A DNA stretch of 64,000 nucleotides. Origin: Muraenolepis orangiensis. Its lineage: Eukaryota; Chordata; Actinopteri; Gadiformes; Muraenolepididae. The notes under the pieces were generated by a model. It saw only the letters and a list, made by a program, of their open reading frames with translations, had not been told where the DNA came from and did not search any database. Location: the NCBI GenBank assembly GCA_027704905.1, contig CM051002.1:4353351-4417350 (forward strand), in the 5' to 3' direction. The number at the start of each line of letters is the position of its first letter. The stretch's first letter is position 1. Shown here piece by piece: positions 13,022 to 23,580 of this stretch. The position numbers and the translations under genes are program-made.

Positions 13022-13396
13022 CATGGCCCCCCTACCTCTCTGACCTCCTCAATGACTACAAATCATCCCAGACACCTCCCAGACTCCTCCAAAGAGACCC
13101 CAAGGACTTTAGATATTTTATTACCATCATTTGCATTTTATTTATTTTTCTTATTTTTTTGTTTTCCTGTGAAGCATCTTAGAGCGCTAACAAAAAGTGC
13201 CATATCATTTAATATTATGTACGTCGTAGCATGATTATTATTATTAATCTGTATAACTTTTAACCTGCAGCCCTGTACCCGGTGCTGTACCCAGTGCTTT
13301 GCTTGCAACTTCAGGTAATTGAAGATCACAAATTCTCAGTGGCACGTGTAAGTCGCTTTGGATAAAAGCCTTTGCTAAACGACTTTATGTCAATGA
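13022..13396 (+). mobile_element. L2-like LINE relic with tail
   Basis: At 13020-13085 a short stretch translates to MAPPYLSDLLN-like residues, resembling the post-RT region of L2/CR1-type LINEs. At 13349-13396 the fish L2 tail motif GTAAGTCGCTTTGGATAAAAG is present. The intervening sequence is divergent. The tail is firm and the coding match weak. Confidence 0.5.
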
Positions 13397-14248
13397 AACT
13401 CTATCACTGCACATATTTGGACTCCAGCTATGCTAAGGCCTTCTTCTCAGTCCACCCGGGACGATCTAGCCACTGCAATGAACATCCACTTCATCCCTGT
13501 ATAGGATGATAGTATACATTTACACAAACAAAGTGTACTCATTTGCACTGAATGTACTCAATATACTCTGTATTTCAAACATATCACATGATTTCATCCA
13601 AGGCAGAAAGTAGCTTGTGCCGGCCTCAGCCATAAGAGGGTTTAGGGTGTAGGCCCAGTACAGCACAGTAATGTTGATTGCATCATTAGCTAAATTGTAC
13701 CAAGCTTGCCCACACAAATGCTTTGATTGGCTCTCTCTAATTGTTTATACTTTCAACTTCAAATCCTACATTTTTGTCAATAACAACATTAACTAAAGTA
13801 TAATGAAGTCATTTGTTAATAATCTGTAAACCAAATACCGGGATTTTATTTACACTATGATAAAGTGCCGTTGCAGGTGAAAATTGGAAAAGTCGACAGT
13901 AGACTGCAACATATTTTGCAATACTTCTTTAAAGGAGCACAAAGAAATAATCTGTGGTCAACAGGTTGGAGGAGAGCCACTGGTAAGTGTGCCATACTGG
14001 CTTTGTAAAAAGATGGAAGAGTGGCAGTGCGAGCCTGCAGGAGGTGGGGTGTGACGTGGCTGGCTCGACTTGTCAGCCAGGAGATTGTTGCTGGTGATGG
14101 CTGAAGTATTCTAGGATATCCAGGCACAGTCTGCCGGTTTCCACCAGACGTGTCAAAAGAGGTTCACGACCCATTCCGCTGCATTTTATCAGCCTTCAGT
14201 TTTGCAAATCGGTTTGCCAGCAAAAGTCCTTCAGCAGAGTCTTGCTCT
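13397..14248. other. No gene seen
   Basis: Unique-looking DNA between the L2 relic and the 50-bp minisatellite. Confidence 0.35.
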
Positions 14249-14522
14249 AGGGCTGTTGTTCCAACTGTTGTTCTCAGGTAATCTAGCACCAGTTATCAAG
14301 GGCTGTTGTTCCAGCTGTTGTTCTCTGGTCATGTAGTACCTGTTCTCTAGGGAGGTTGTTCCAACTGTTGTTCTCTGTTCATGTAGCACCAGTTCTCTAG
14401 GGCTGTTGTTCCAACTGTTGTTGTCTGGTCATCTAGCACCAGTTATCAAGGGCTGTTGTTCCAGCTGTCGTTGTCTGTTCATGTAGCACCAGTTCTCTAG
14501 GGCTGTTGTTCCAACTGTTGTT
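14249..14522. repeat. 50-bp minisatellite, left part
   Basis: Five full units of exactly 50 bp plus a partial one, starting at 14249, 14299, 14349, 14399, 14449 and 14499. Each contains AGGGCTGTTGTTCCAACTG and a GTAGCACCAGTT segment. The sixth unit is cut at about 14522 by an L2 element, and the array resumes at 15641. Confidence 0.9.
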
Positions 14523-15640
14523 ACATTACATTACATTACAGTCATTTAGCAGACGCTTGAATCCAAAGCGACTTACAATAGTGTGTTTCAACAATGGAAG
14601 GTGAGAGAACAACTCAAATGCATGCATTTCAACAAATCTTCAAGAACTGAGTCAGTGCTCAGGTAAGAGTACAATAAGTACAATATGGTAAAAGTACAAT
14701 AAGTTGGCAAACAATATATAACAATATCTACCTCACAATTTACTTAGACAATTTAATTATAACAATATCTACCTCACAATTTACTTAGACAATCTAATTA
14801 GTAAGACGCTAGTAGTTTATTCCACCAAATTGGGGCCAGGACAGAAAAGAGCCGTAACCTTGTAGATTGGCCACAAGGGCCCCTAATTGAGGGGGCAAGC
14901 AGACGGCCCGATGAAGCAGAGCAAAGTAGACAGGCAGGGATATAACTTGACCATTGCCTGGAGGTAGGATGGAGCTGTTCCTTTTACTGCCTTGTAGGCT
15001 AGCACCAAGGTCTTGAACTGGATACGAGCAGCTACAGGTAGCCAGTATAGAGACCGAAGAAGGGTAGATGTGTGGGAGAACTTGGGTCAGTTGAACACCA
15101 GACTTACTGCAGGATTCAGAATGAGCTCCAGGGGCCTGATGGCAGATGCCGGGAGCGCCAGCAAGGAGGGAGTTGCAGTTGTCCAGCGGGGAGATGAGAA
15201 GAGCCTGGATGAGCACCTGGACAGCCTTTTCAGTGAGAAAAGGCCCAATCCTCCTGATGTTGTAGAGGGGGAATCTGCAGGAGCGCGTCACCGATGCAAT
15301 GTTTGCCGAGAACAACAGTTAGTCGTCTAGGGTCACACCCAGATTATTTGCAGTCCGAGTAGGTGTCACTACAGCATCACCTATGGTTACAGCCCGGTCT
15401 CGGTGCGGACAGCTCTTCCACCGGGAAGAACACTAGCTCAGTCTTGTCCAGGTCGAGCTTTAGGTGGTGCATCAACATCCAATTTGAGATGTCTGCCAAT
15501 CACGGGGCAATCCGTGATTCCACTTGTGTGTCCGAGGGGGGAAACGACAAGACCAGTTGGTTGTCTTCAGCATATCAGTGGTAGGAGAGAGCATAGCCCG
15601 AGACACCCATCCCTTCAAGGGTGGAGAGGAGAATCTGGTG
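14523..15640 (-). mobile_element. L2-clade LINE inserted in a minisatellite
   Basis: The minus strand carries the end of the L2 reverse transcriptase and the post-RT region, in several frames. Landmarks are FLTEKAVQVLIQALL, NCNSLLAG, and near 15472-15590 an upstream RT segment. The 3' tail is at 14523-14575, with a ttacattacattaca terminus and AAAGCGACTTACAATAG on the plus strand. It is 5'-truncated at 15640 and interrupted by frameshifts, so it is a dead copy. It splits the 50-bp minisatellite, so the array is older than the insertion. Confidence 0.85.
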
Positions 15641-15715
15641 GTTCTCTGGTCATGTAGCACCAGTTTTCTTGGCCTGCTATTCCAACTGTTGTTCTCTGGT
15701 CATATTGCACCAGTT
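15641..15715. repeat. 50-bp minisatellite, right part
   Basis: Resumes within the unit that was interrupted at 14522 (GTTCTCTGGTCATGTAGCAC) and contains about one and a half further units. Confidence 0.85.
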
Positions 15716-15884
15716 TCTATTTTTGTGGCACCTTTCTACTGCATAGGCAGCACAGTTTTATCAAAAGCCCTACATTGCAGTGGAAAAACAATTGTTAAAG
15801 TTGAGGCATTTGACAGTACAGTGATGAATCACTTTTTATCTAATTAAACCTTCGCTGATCAGGGCAACAAAGAATAGTCACACA

Positions 15885-15886
15885 TA

Positions 15887-15982
<96 letters not shown>
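15885..15982. repeat. (CA)n microsatellite
   Basis: About 45 CA units with one CC interruption near 15937. Confidence 0.9.
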
Positions 15983-15983
<1 letters not shown>

Positions 15984-17878
15984 AGACCTTCCCTCATTGT
16001 CCCCTGCTCCCCTCTGACCTCTACCATCCCCGGTGCCTCCTCTCTGCCACCTGAGTGCAGGTCCTGAGTCTCCCAGGGGTCTTTGTACTCACTGGCCCCT
16101 GTTTGATTTAAGCTGACCGGGAGTCACTGCTCACTACAAGCACCGGGTGAACCATGAATAATGGATCTGTCTCTCTCATAGTCAACCAATCATGAGGTAA
16201 ACAATTAATAAATAAATAAATAACATGCATTAGAATAACCAAATAAAACAGGAAACAGAGGCTGCTGCAGGCAACATTTGAGAGTTGGAAAGACACCAGT
16301 AGAGCGAAAGGCTTTGAAAATAAACAATAAAAAGTCGACAGCGGGAATCTATCCACAGAGACAGGCCACTGTTTGAATTCAGAGATGTATTATATTAAAT
16401 TGCGGGTTGTTATGTTAGCCTAAATTATAGTATCTTTCACAAGGCTAATAGCAGCCGATATTTGCTAATAGCTTATTTTGGCGTGAAGGGGGCGTGGCTT
16501 GACGTCAATCAGTAAACGAGGGAGGAATAGAGCAGCAAATTCCTTGGAGTGACACAGCTTTGGGAGGTGAGCATAATTTGTTTTAGTCTTTATAGTTACA
16601 TATAGTTATACTCTATATATATACTCATGTATTTTTTCCCAACCCCTAATTCCCAAGGAGAAGGAGACCCCGTTTTGGCCCTTCTATGTCCCTGTGGGGT
16701 CAGTAGACTTGTTAATTGGACGTTTGGGCTGCAGTTGATTTGCCAGACACGTTTAATTTTCCTTTTGTGTTTATCTTAATTAACAAACATCATTTACATT
16801 AAAGGTTAAGAGTTTGGTTTCATTCAAGTCTGGTTTCGATATGTGGTGCCGGCCCATCCAGGACAATAAAAAAGTACTCTGAGCCCGATGTCCCTGTGTC
16901 CTGCTTTCTGCCCGGAAACCCACCAGTAGCAGTAGTCCTGGGACACCTTTATAGCCTAATGTATATAAAATAGAATACAGATACTGACGTGAACAGATCC
17001 ACGGCGTATGTCGTCATATGAAAAGTTCTGCTGTTTGTAGGAGGCTTTGTGCCTCACCCTAGATAGCTGTGACAAACCCTGCTATTTGACAAATACATCA
17101 TGGAGGATTTCAAGACTCCCTGGTTTCGCTGAAATTCTTGTCATTCTTAAGGCGTACTAAATTAGTTATTTATGAATATTATTTCCTATTACCCAATGTG
17201 CTGGTGTTCGTGCGACGTTGCCTCCCAACAGGAACACAAGGAGCACTGATGGAGACTGTCCCTCGCTGGTCACGTTTATCCTCCTTCGCACCGTGGTGAG
17301 AAGCCTTGGAAGGGACCACATTGTATGCATCTTGAGACCTGTTGTCTAATAAAGGAGCACGCCCAGAGAGTGTTGAGGAAGGGTTAATGACTAAATAAAT
17401 TGCTTGGCCACACTGAGCGGTCAACAGCGATCAGAATTGATTTCTCTAATGAGAAGAGAGCATCAGCCAGCGGTTGAGTAACGCTCCACTGTTCTTTAAT
17501 TCAATTGAAATATTTGTACGAGCAGTCGGGGTGTGCCGATCACGTACGTAACATTAAAGATATGATTTGGTAGACATAATGCTATTTGGATTAGAGAAAT
17601 ATGCTATGTTTTTTTAATGCTTTATTACTATATTACTATAAATAATTAAGGGTTTTTAGGCTTTAATTTAGGCAGAAATGCAATTAAACTCACAGAACAA
17701 AAATCGACATTGAACATTGAACACCTGTTGAAAGGTTGGCAAAAGCTTTTAAAATCCCCTTTCCCACACTACATTATGTCAGTGCTCAGACCCTAGTTAG
17801 CGGAGAAATTTTGAAAATTCAGCAACAGGCAGAATGTGTTTTGCTTGGCACCTGCCAGGGAATCTGAATAGCATCAGC
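15983..17878. other. No gene seen
   Basis: Nearly 1.9 kb without recognisable exons or repeats. A TGACGTCAAT motif (CRE-like) occurs at 16500-16509 by inspection only. There is no other evidence of a promoter. Confidence 0.35.
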
Positions 17879-18235
17879 CTCTCCTCTCGGGTCTCCTCTG
17901 GGGGCCTCCTCTGGGGGTCTCCTCTGGGGGTCTCCTCTGAGGGTCTCCTATGGGTAACTCCTCTGGGGGTCTCCTCTGGGGGTCTCCTCTGTGGTCTCCT
18001 CTGGGGAACTCCTCTGGGGGTCTCCTCTGGGGCCTCCTCTGGGACCTCCTCTGAGGATCTCCTCTGGGGGTCTCCTCTGAGGGTCTCCTCTGGGGCCTCC
18101 TCTGGGGCCTCCTCTGGGGGTCTCCTCTGGAGGTCTCCTCTGGTGGTCTCCTCTGGGGGTCTCCTCTGGGATTTCCTCTGGGACCTCCTCTGAGGTCTGC
18201 TGTGAGGTTTGCTGTGAGGTCTGCTCTGGACCTCC
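17879..18235. repeat. 12-bp minisatellite (GGTCTCCTCTGG)n
   Basis: About 30 units of a 12-bp motif with variants (GGGG, GAGG, GGCC). The unit length is a multiple of three, so both strands stay open. On the minus strand it gives an Arg-Arg-Pro-Pro-Glu-Glu-rich frame (17797-18381) that should not be taken as a gene. Confidence 0.9.
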
Positions 18236-18667
18236 CCTCTCGTCGGCAGACGGGAGCAGCGCGACGTTGTCAGGCGGGGACCGCGCACCATCGGCAGCGT
18301 CAGCAGATGGGGGAAGCGCAACGTCGGGCAGCGCAGCGTTGTCAGACGGGTAGGAGTGGCGCTGTCAGACGGGGACAGCATGACTATTTATGTTAACGTT
18401 AATCACGTCACCCAACAGGTGACATGATTAACATAATCACCATCGGCAATTGCCTGCAGGTGTGTGTGTGCACCGCCAAAGCCCGCGGCTTGGCCACGCC
18501 CCCTGTCAACCACCGTAACCGTGACACCCCCATTCAAAAATGTGGTTGTTCTAGTCAGACGGACGTCACGGAGGCAGTCACTTTATGCTTTATCTCATTC
18601 AGGCAGACAAGATTGTCGCAGCCAATTTACAAGTTGACCATAGTTGGCAAAGGTATGAAAGGTAGGA
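18236..18667. other. No gene seen
   Basis: GC-rich, with imperfect CAGACGGG and GCGCAACGTC-type repeats near 18245-18380. No coding similarity. Confidence 0.35.
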
Positions 18668-18878
18668 AATGTAGTGAAGTAACAGCACAACACAGCACCA
18701 CCACACACAGGCTATCGATGAAAGGGACAGTCTAAAACGGTTAACGTGAAAAGGCTTAACGTAACTTAAAGTTCCAAAACAGCGATCAATAATCACCAAA
18801 TGTCTCTGGCATGTCATTAGCACTTTCACCTAAATCCTACTATTACGGAAGTTATGTTACACATGTTTTCCTCTCAAA
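18668..18878 (+). repeat. Left arm of inverted repeat around LINE
   Basis: Its reverse complement aligns with 22133-22372 over most of its length. Shared blocks include GGGACAGTCTAAAACG, GCGATCAATAATCACCAAAT and GTCATTAGCAC, and both end near TTTTCCTCTC. The arms are clearly diverged. They flank the LINE closely on both sides. Confidence 0.75.
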
Positions 18879-18902
18879 AAACTACATTAAGACTTTTCTT
18901 TA

Positions 18903-21900
18903 AGTCAAGTCAAGTCAAGTCAAGTTTATTGTCACTTCACAGTTTACAGTTTAGTATAAAGCAGTGATGTGAAAATCTTGTGTGCAATACCCGACGACAG
19001 ACAGCAGTTATAAAATAAGATAAAAATAGATAAAAATAGAATAAAAAATAAAGAATATAAAATAAAAATAAAAAATGCAATTTATAAAATGCAAAAATCA
19101 GCACAGAAAAGAGCAATATGTATATATAAATCAATGTAATAAAATATACATTGTTATATGTTATACACCCTTGTTCAGCAGCCTGATGGCCTGACTGTGG
19201 AAGCTATCTCTAAGCCTATTTGTACGACACTTGATACTGCGGTATCGCCTGCCTGACGGTAATAGTGAGTACAGTTCGTGGCTGGGGTGGGCAATGTCTT
19301 TTATAATTCGTTTGGCCTTGGCCACGCACCGCTGGTTGTAAATGTCCAGGAGGGAGTGGAGCTCACCTCCAACGATGTACTGGGCCGTCCGCACCACCCT
19401 TTGAAGCGCTCTGCGCTCGAGTACAGTGCAGTTCCCGTACCAGGCGGTGATACATCCTGTAAGAACACTCTCGATGGTGCCGTTGTAGAATGTTCTCAGG
19501 ATGCGGGGGCCCATGCTGAATTTCTTCAGACGCCTGAGAAAATACAGGCGTTGTTGGGCCCTTTTCACCACGTGTGTGGTGTGCGTGGACCATGTGAGGT
19601 CCTCGGAGATGTGCACGCCGAGGAACTTGAAGCTGCTGACCCTCTCTACTGCAACGCCGTCGATGGAGATAGGGCTGTGCTCTCCCCTCTGCCTCCTGAA
19701 GTCCACGATCAGCTCCTTGGTCTTCTTGGCGTTGAGGGCGAGGCTGTTCTCCTGGCACCACTGCTCCAGCGATCCGACCTCCTCCCTGTAGGCTGTCTCG
19801 TCGTCGCCGGCGATCAGGCCCATCACTGTCGTGTCGTCAGCAAACTTGACGATGACGTTGGAGCTGTGCATAGCCATGCAGTCGTGGGTGTAGAGGGAGT
19901 AGAGGAGAGGGCTCAGCACGCATCCCTGGGGGGCTCCCGTGTTGAGGGTCAGTGGCTCTGATGTGGTGCTGCCCATCCTCACCACCTGGCGGCGGTCCGA
20001 CAGGAGGTCCAGTATCCAGCTGCACATGGATGGGGGTACGCCTAGACCTCTCAGCTTGGTGTCGAGCTTGGCAGGAACTATTGTGTTGAATGCTGAGCTG
20101 TAGTCCACAAACAGCATTCGCACATAACAGTTCTTTCCCTCTAGGTGGGAAAGGGCAGTGTGGAGGGCCATGGCAATTGCGTCGTCCGTGGATCTATTTT
20201 GACGATATGCAAATTGCCATGGGTCCAGCGTGGTAGGTAACACGGAGCAAATAAAGTCCTTGACCAACCTCTCGAAGCATTTGCTAACGATCGAGGTGAG
20301 GGCCACAGGTCTGTAGTCATTCAGGCATGTTACCTTGGTTTGTTTAGGGACAGGCACGATGGTGGATATCTTGAAGACCGCTGGGACAACAGCCTGGGAC
20401 AGGGAGAGGTTGAAGATGTCTGCAAAGACTCCTGCCAACTGGTCTGCGCATGCTCTCAGGACGTGGCCCGGGATGTCGTCGGGGCCTGCCGCCTTACGGA
20501 TGTTCAGCCGCTTAAAGGTGCGGCGCACATCCGCCTCCGAGATGCGCAGCTGGCTGGTCTCCTCAGTCGGTGCTGGTTTCGGCAGGCTGCCGTTTACGTC
20601 GAACCGAGCAAAAAATGTATTTAGCTCTCCTGGGAGGGAGGTAGAGGAGTTCTCTACACAACTGGTTCTCCCTCTGAAGTTCGTTATCGTCTGCAGCCCC
20701 TGCCACATACCCCTCGCATCGTGGTTCTTGAATTTATCTTCCACTCTGTCCTTGTACTCCCGCTTGGCAGTGACGATGGTCTTACGGAGGTCGTAACGGG
20801 CTCTCGTATATTCCTCCGTATTCCCGGAACCAAAGGCGGCGTTACGCGCATGTAGGGCAGCGCGAACATCGCCGTTAATCCACGGTTTCTGGTTGGGATA
20901 TATCCGAACCGACTTGGTCGGAACAACGTCATCTATGCACTTCTTGATGAACCCGGTGACCGACGACGCGTACTCGTTGATGTTATTGTCCGAGGCAACG
21001 CGGAACATGTGCCAGTCAGCGTGATCAAAACAATCCTGCAGCGTAGAGTCTGATTGGTCCGACCAGCATTGGACCTCCCTCACAGCGATCGGTTGCTGCT
21101 TCAGTCTCTGCCTATAGGCGGGGAGTAGCTGGATAGAGCGGTGATCTGATTTGCCGAACGGTGGGCGGAGGAGGGCCTTGTAGCCATCACGGAAGGGAGT
21201 GTAGCAGTGGTCGAGGAACCGCTCGCCCCGTGTGTTGCTCTTTATGTGTTGGTAGAACTTCGGGAGAACCTTCTTCAGGTTCGCCTTGTTGAAGTCCCCT
21301 GCCACGATGAGAGCAGCCTCGGGGTGTGCCGACTCTTGTTCGCTGATAGCCCCGTACAGTTCCTTCAGCGCTGTGTCCGTGTTGGCTTGTGGGGGAATGT
21401 AAACAGCGGTCACGGTTACCGCTGTAAACTCCCGAGGTAGCCAGTGTGGACGGCACATAAGCATCAGGTAATCCAGGTCCGGGGAACAGAAAGACTTGAG
21501 GGGATGTACATGACTTTGGTTGCACCAAGATCTGTTTATCATGAGACATACCCCCCCTCCGCGATCTTTACCGGAGAGAGCCTTTGTTCTGTCCGCCCGG
21601 TGTACGGAAAATCCCGTCGGCTCGATAGCTGCGTCGGTTACCCCCTCCGACATCCATGTCTCCGTAAGGCAGATGATACAGTTGTCCTTAGTTTCCCGGT
21701 GGAATTGAATACGAGCCTGTAGTTCGCTTAACTTATTGTCCAGAGACTGTACATTAGCCAGTAGAATGGTGGGTAGTGGGGGGCGATCGGATCGACGTCT
21801 CAGCCTGACTAGCACGCCGGCTCGCTTCCCTCGCTTCCTCCGGCGACGCTTGCGTGTAATCGTGCCCAAGATGGTCGGAGATAATCCAGCTGTGACTTCG

Positions 21901-22125
21901 GGCGGGACGTCCGAGTCGAAAGAATGAAAAAACTCCGGTAGGGCGAGCGACTGTCGATCTGATCTCCCGAAGTGTGCAAAAGTTATAAGTGAACTTGCTG
22001 CTAACTTCCTGAACTAAAATAGTTGCGATAAAAAGAATAAATAACAAAAAACTGCGTCGTCGTGCGGGAGCTCGCGACACGGCAGCCATCTCGTACGGCG
22101 CCATACTCCATACTCCATTTACTGA
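18903..22125 (-). mobile_element. Near-complete LINE, CR1/Jockey superfamily, probably Rex1-like
   Basis: Reading on the minus strand: 5' end near 22125, an ORF2 coding region with endonuclease and reverse transcriptase, a 3'UTR of about 240 bp, and a terminus of TTGAC repeats (four copies, 18903-18924 on the plus strand as TCAAG units). The pentanucleotide tail replaces poly(A), as in CR1/Rex1-type elements. No separate upstream ORF1 is visible. The clade name rests on overall protein pattern (KDIAHP, LPSGRRYRSIK and NRLRDSF near the C-terminus) and was not tested by alignment. Because ORF2 is open, this is the best candidate in the window for a recently active element. Confidence 0.85.
19161..21869 (-). 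CDS. LINE ORF2 protein: endonuclease plus reverse transcriptase, open frame
   Basis: A 902-codon open frame. The N-terminus is basic (residues 4-26). An APE-type endonuclease follows at about 30-250, with the expected catalytic landmarks: Asn39 in LLANVQ, Glu70 in LTETW, GDFN at 191-194 and SDH at 241-243. The reverse transcriptase spans about 440-740, with FVDYSSAF (587-594), GAPQGCVLSPLL (645-656) and the FADD box (676-679). The C-terminal region after the RT is intact to the stop. The first codon of this frame is TTG. The frame stays open upstream to about 22011 without an ATG. An ATG at 22104 opens another frame with a hydrophobic stretch (RRRSFLLFILFIATILV), which would join after a one-base shift near the A-run at 21927-21932. 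Enzymatic activity is inferred from conserved motifs, not shown. Confidence 0.85.
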   Translation of the reverse strand: MGTITRKRRRRKRGKRAGVLVRLRRRSDRPPLPTILLANVQSLDNKLSELQARIQFHRETKDNCIICLTETWMSEGVTDAAIEPTGFSVHRADRTKALSGKDRGGGVCLMINRSWCNQSHVHPLKSFCSPDLDYLMLMCRPHWLPREFTAVTVTAVYIPPQANTDTALKELYGAISEQESAHPEAALIVAGDFNKANLKKVLPKFYQHIKSNTRGERFLDHCYTPFRDGYKALLRPPFGKSDHRSIQLLPAYRQRLKQQPIAVREVQCWSDQSDSTLQDCFDHADWHMFRVASDNNINEYASSVTGFIKKCIDDVVPTKSVRIYPNQKPWINGDVRAALHARNAAFGSGNTEEYTRARYDLRKTIVTAKREYKDRVEDKFKNHDARGMWQGLQTITNFRGRTSCVENSSTSLPGELNTFFARFDVNGSLPKPAPTEETSQLRISEADVRRTFKRLNIRKAAGPDDIPGHVLRACADQLAGVFADIFNLSLSQAVVPAVFKISTIVPVPKQTKVTCLNDYRPVALTSIVSKCFERLVKDFICSVLPTTLDPWQFAYRQNRSTDDAIAMALHTALSHLEGKNCYVRMLFVDYSSAFNTIVPAKLDTKLRGLGVPPSMCSWILDLLSDRRQVVRMGSTTSEPLTLNTGAPQGCVLSPLLYSLYTHDCMAMHSSNVIVKFADDTTVMGLIAGDDETAYREEVGSLEQWCQENSLALNAKKTKELIVDFRRQRGEHSPISIDGVAVERVSSFKFLGVHISEDLTWSTHTTHVVKRAQQRLYFLRRLKKFSMGPRILRTFYNGTIESVLTGCITAWYGNCTVLERRALQRVVRTAQYIVGGELHSLLDIYNQRCVAKAKRIIKDIAHPSHELYSLLPSGRRYRSIKCRTNRLRDSFHSQAIRLLNKGV

Positions 22126-22132
22126 CTCAATA

Positions 22133-22372
22133 GAGAGGAAAACACTTAATGTCACATAACATCCATAATGGTATGATTTAAGTTTAGATATTTTGACAGG
22201 TGCTAATGACAAGACAAATTATGAGACATTTGGTGATTATTGATCGCGGTTTTGTAACTCTTAGTTACATTAAGCGTTTTCAAGTTAAGCGTTTTCACGT
22301 TAAACGTTTTAGACTGTCCCTCGATGAATGACTGTACTGGTACTGTACTGTAGCTCGCTACATCGTCACACA
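22133..22372 (-). repeat. Right arm of inverted repeat around LINE
   Basis: Inverted counterpart of 18668-18878. The similarity begins within about 10 bp of the LINE 5' end and continues outward for roughly 200 bp. Confidence 0.75.
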
Positions 22373-22538
22373 CCATTAGGGCCTACTCCACTCAGCTAGG
22401 ACAGTTAGGTTTCATAGACAAATGGCTGCCACACAACCACACCTTTGTAACAATTAACAATGCAAAGAAAGATCAAGTCAAAACTCTCAATTGAAATGCA
22501 CAACAATGCTTCACAAACTCAAGACAGCCATTAACTAA

Positions 22539-22875
22539 TCATTCAACAAGTGTGTGGAAATATGCAACGCTGCAATGGATGCAACGCTGTGGCAAAACCT
22601 GCAAAGACAAATTAGCCTCACTCACCAATGATGTTAACTTAAAGACCAAATCCATTCTCCTGTCCTTCTGGATGAATGTTTCGATTACCTGGTCATAAAG
22701 CTGATCACTGCTTTTCAGATCCAAAATAAGTAGCCTTTCAATAGCTATGGAAGGTAATGCAGTGAGTCGGGATTGTCCTGTTCTGTTCCTCGCATTTTGT
22801 TTTAATCCGTTTGAGGGCGGAAAATGTCCTTTCCACAGATGCAGTGCTGACGGGGATCGTTAACACTTTCTATCT
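22539..22875 (-). pseudogene. hAT transposase C-terminal remnant
   Basis: On the minus strand, 22724-22539 holds an open frame starting MDLKSSDQLYDQVIETF and containing RRMDLVFK. Just upstream (22740-22870), in other frames, a FSALKRIK-like segment and a LTALP-like segment can be read. Together these resemble the C-terminal dimerisation region of hAT transposases of the ZMYM1-like type. The N-terminal part and catalytic core are missing, and frames are broken. The inverted arms at 18668-18878 and 22133-22372 may derive from the same element, which is inference. Confidence 0.6.
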
Positions 22876-23385
22876 TGAAAAGGGTACTAACAAAAATTCC
22901 GCAAAAACATCATCGACACCTGTTGCTATTTAGACATAAAAAACCTACGTAGAAAAAAAAATACGTAGCACTAAGCTAGATCCTCTGTCTCGAGCCAGTG
23001 AACTAACGGGACCTTCTAGCGTACTATGGAACTGTGGGGAAATTTGAAAGAATACGCCCATTGGCTACAAACCAATATATGATTGGTTGATCAAATTGTC
23101 GATCCAAACGTACACTCTCATTCAGTTTAAGGGCCAAGGCATTCGCGAGTACTTTGGTTGAAGGATATTCTCTATAACCACTCAAATTCCTAGTGCATGG
23201 ACCGAGAAAGACAAACAAATCAACGTAACACTGTAATATAACAGATCAATAACACGATTCTCATTTATTAATTTTATTTAAATTTTATAAAATTGTATTA
23301 ATACAATTAATTGTTGTTTTTGTTTCATCTGAGGGTTTCAGGGTCTTCTCTGAATACCTTGAAGGCCCTGACGCTTCACCACTGG
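22876..23385. other. No gene seen
   Basis: AT-rich DNA between the hAT remnant and the TG tract. Confidence 0.35.
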
Positions 23386-23398
23386 TGTGTTTGTGAGT

Positions 23399-23443
<45 letters not shown>

Positions 23444-23580
23444 TGTGTATGTGTTTATGTGTGTGTGTGCGTGTATGTGTGTATGTGTGTATGTGTGTAT
23501 GTGTGTGTATGTGTATGTATGAATATGTGTTTATGTGTGTGTATATGTATGTGTATGTTTATGTATGTGTGTGTGTGTGT
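23386..23580. repeat. (TG)n repeat, left of RTE element
   Basis: Imperfect TG with TATG and TTTATG variants. Ends directly at the 5' end of the RTE/Rex3-like LINE. Confidence 0.9.

Noticed and set aside
16495..16520. Promoter call from a TGACGTCA-like motif
   Set aside because: A single 8-bp motif is expected by chance, and no exon or initiator follows.
17797..18381. 194-codon Arg-Pro-Glu-rich frame
   Set aside because: Comes from a 12-bp minisatellite that is open on both strands. No start context or homology.
19278..21927. Plus-strand frames up to 227 codons
   Set aside because: Shadows of the minus-strand LINE ORF2, whose codon pattern and motifs are clear.
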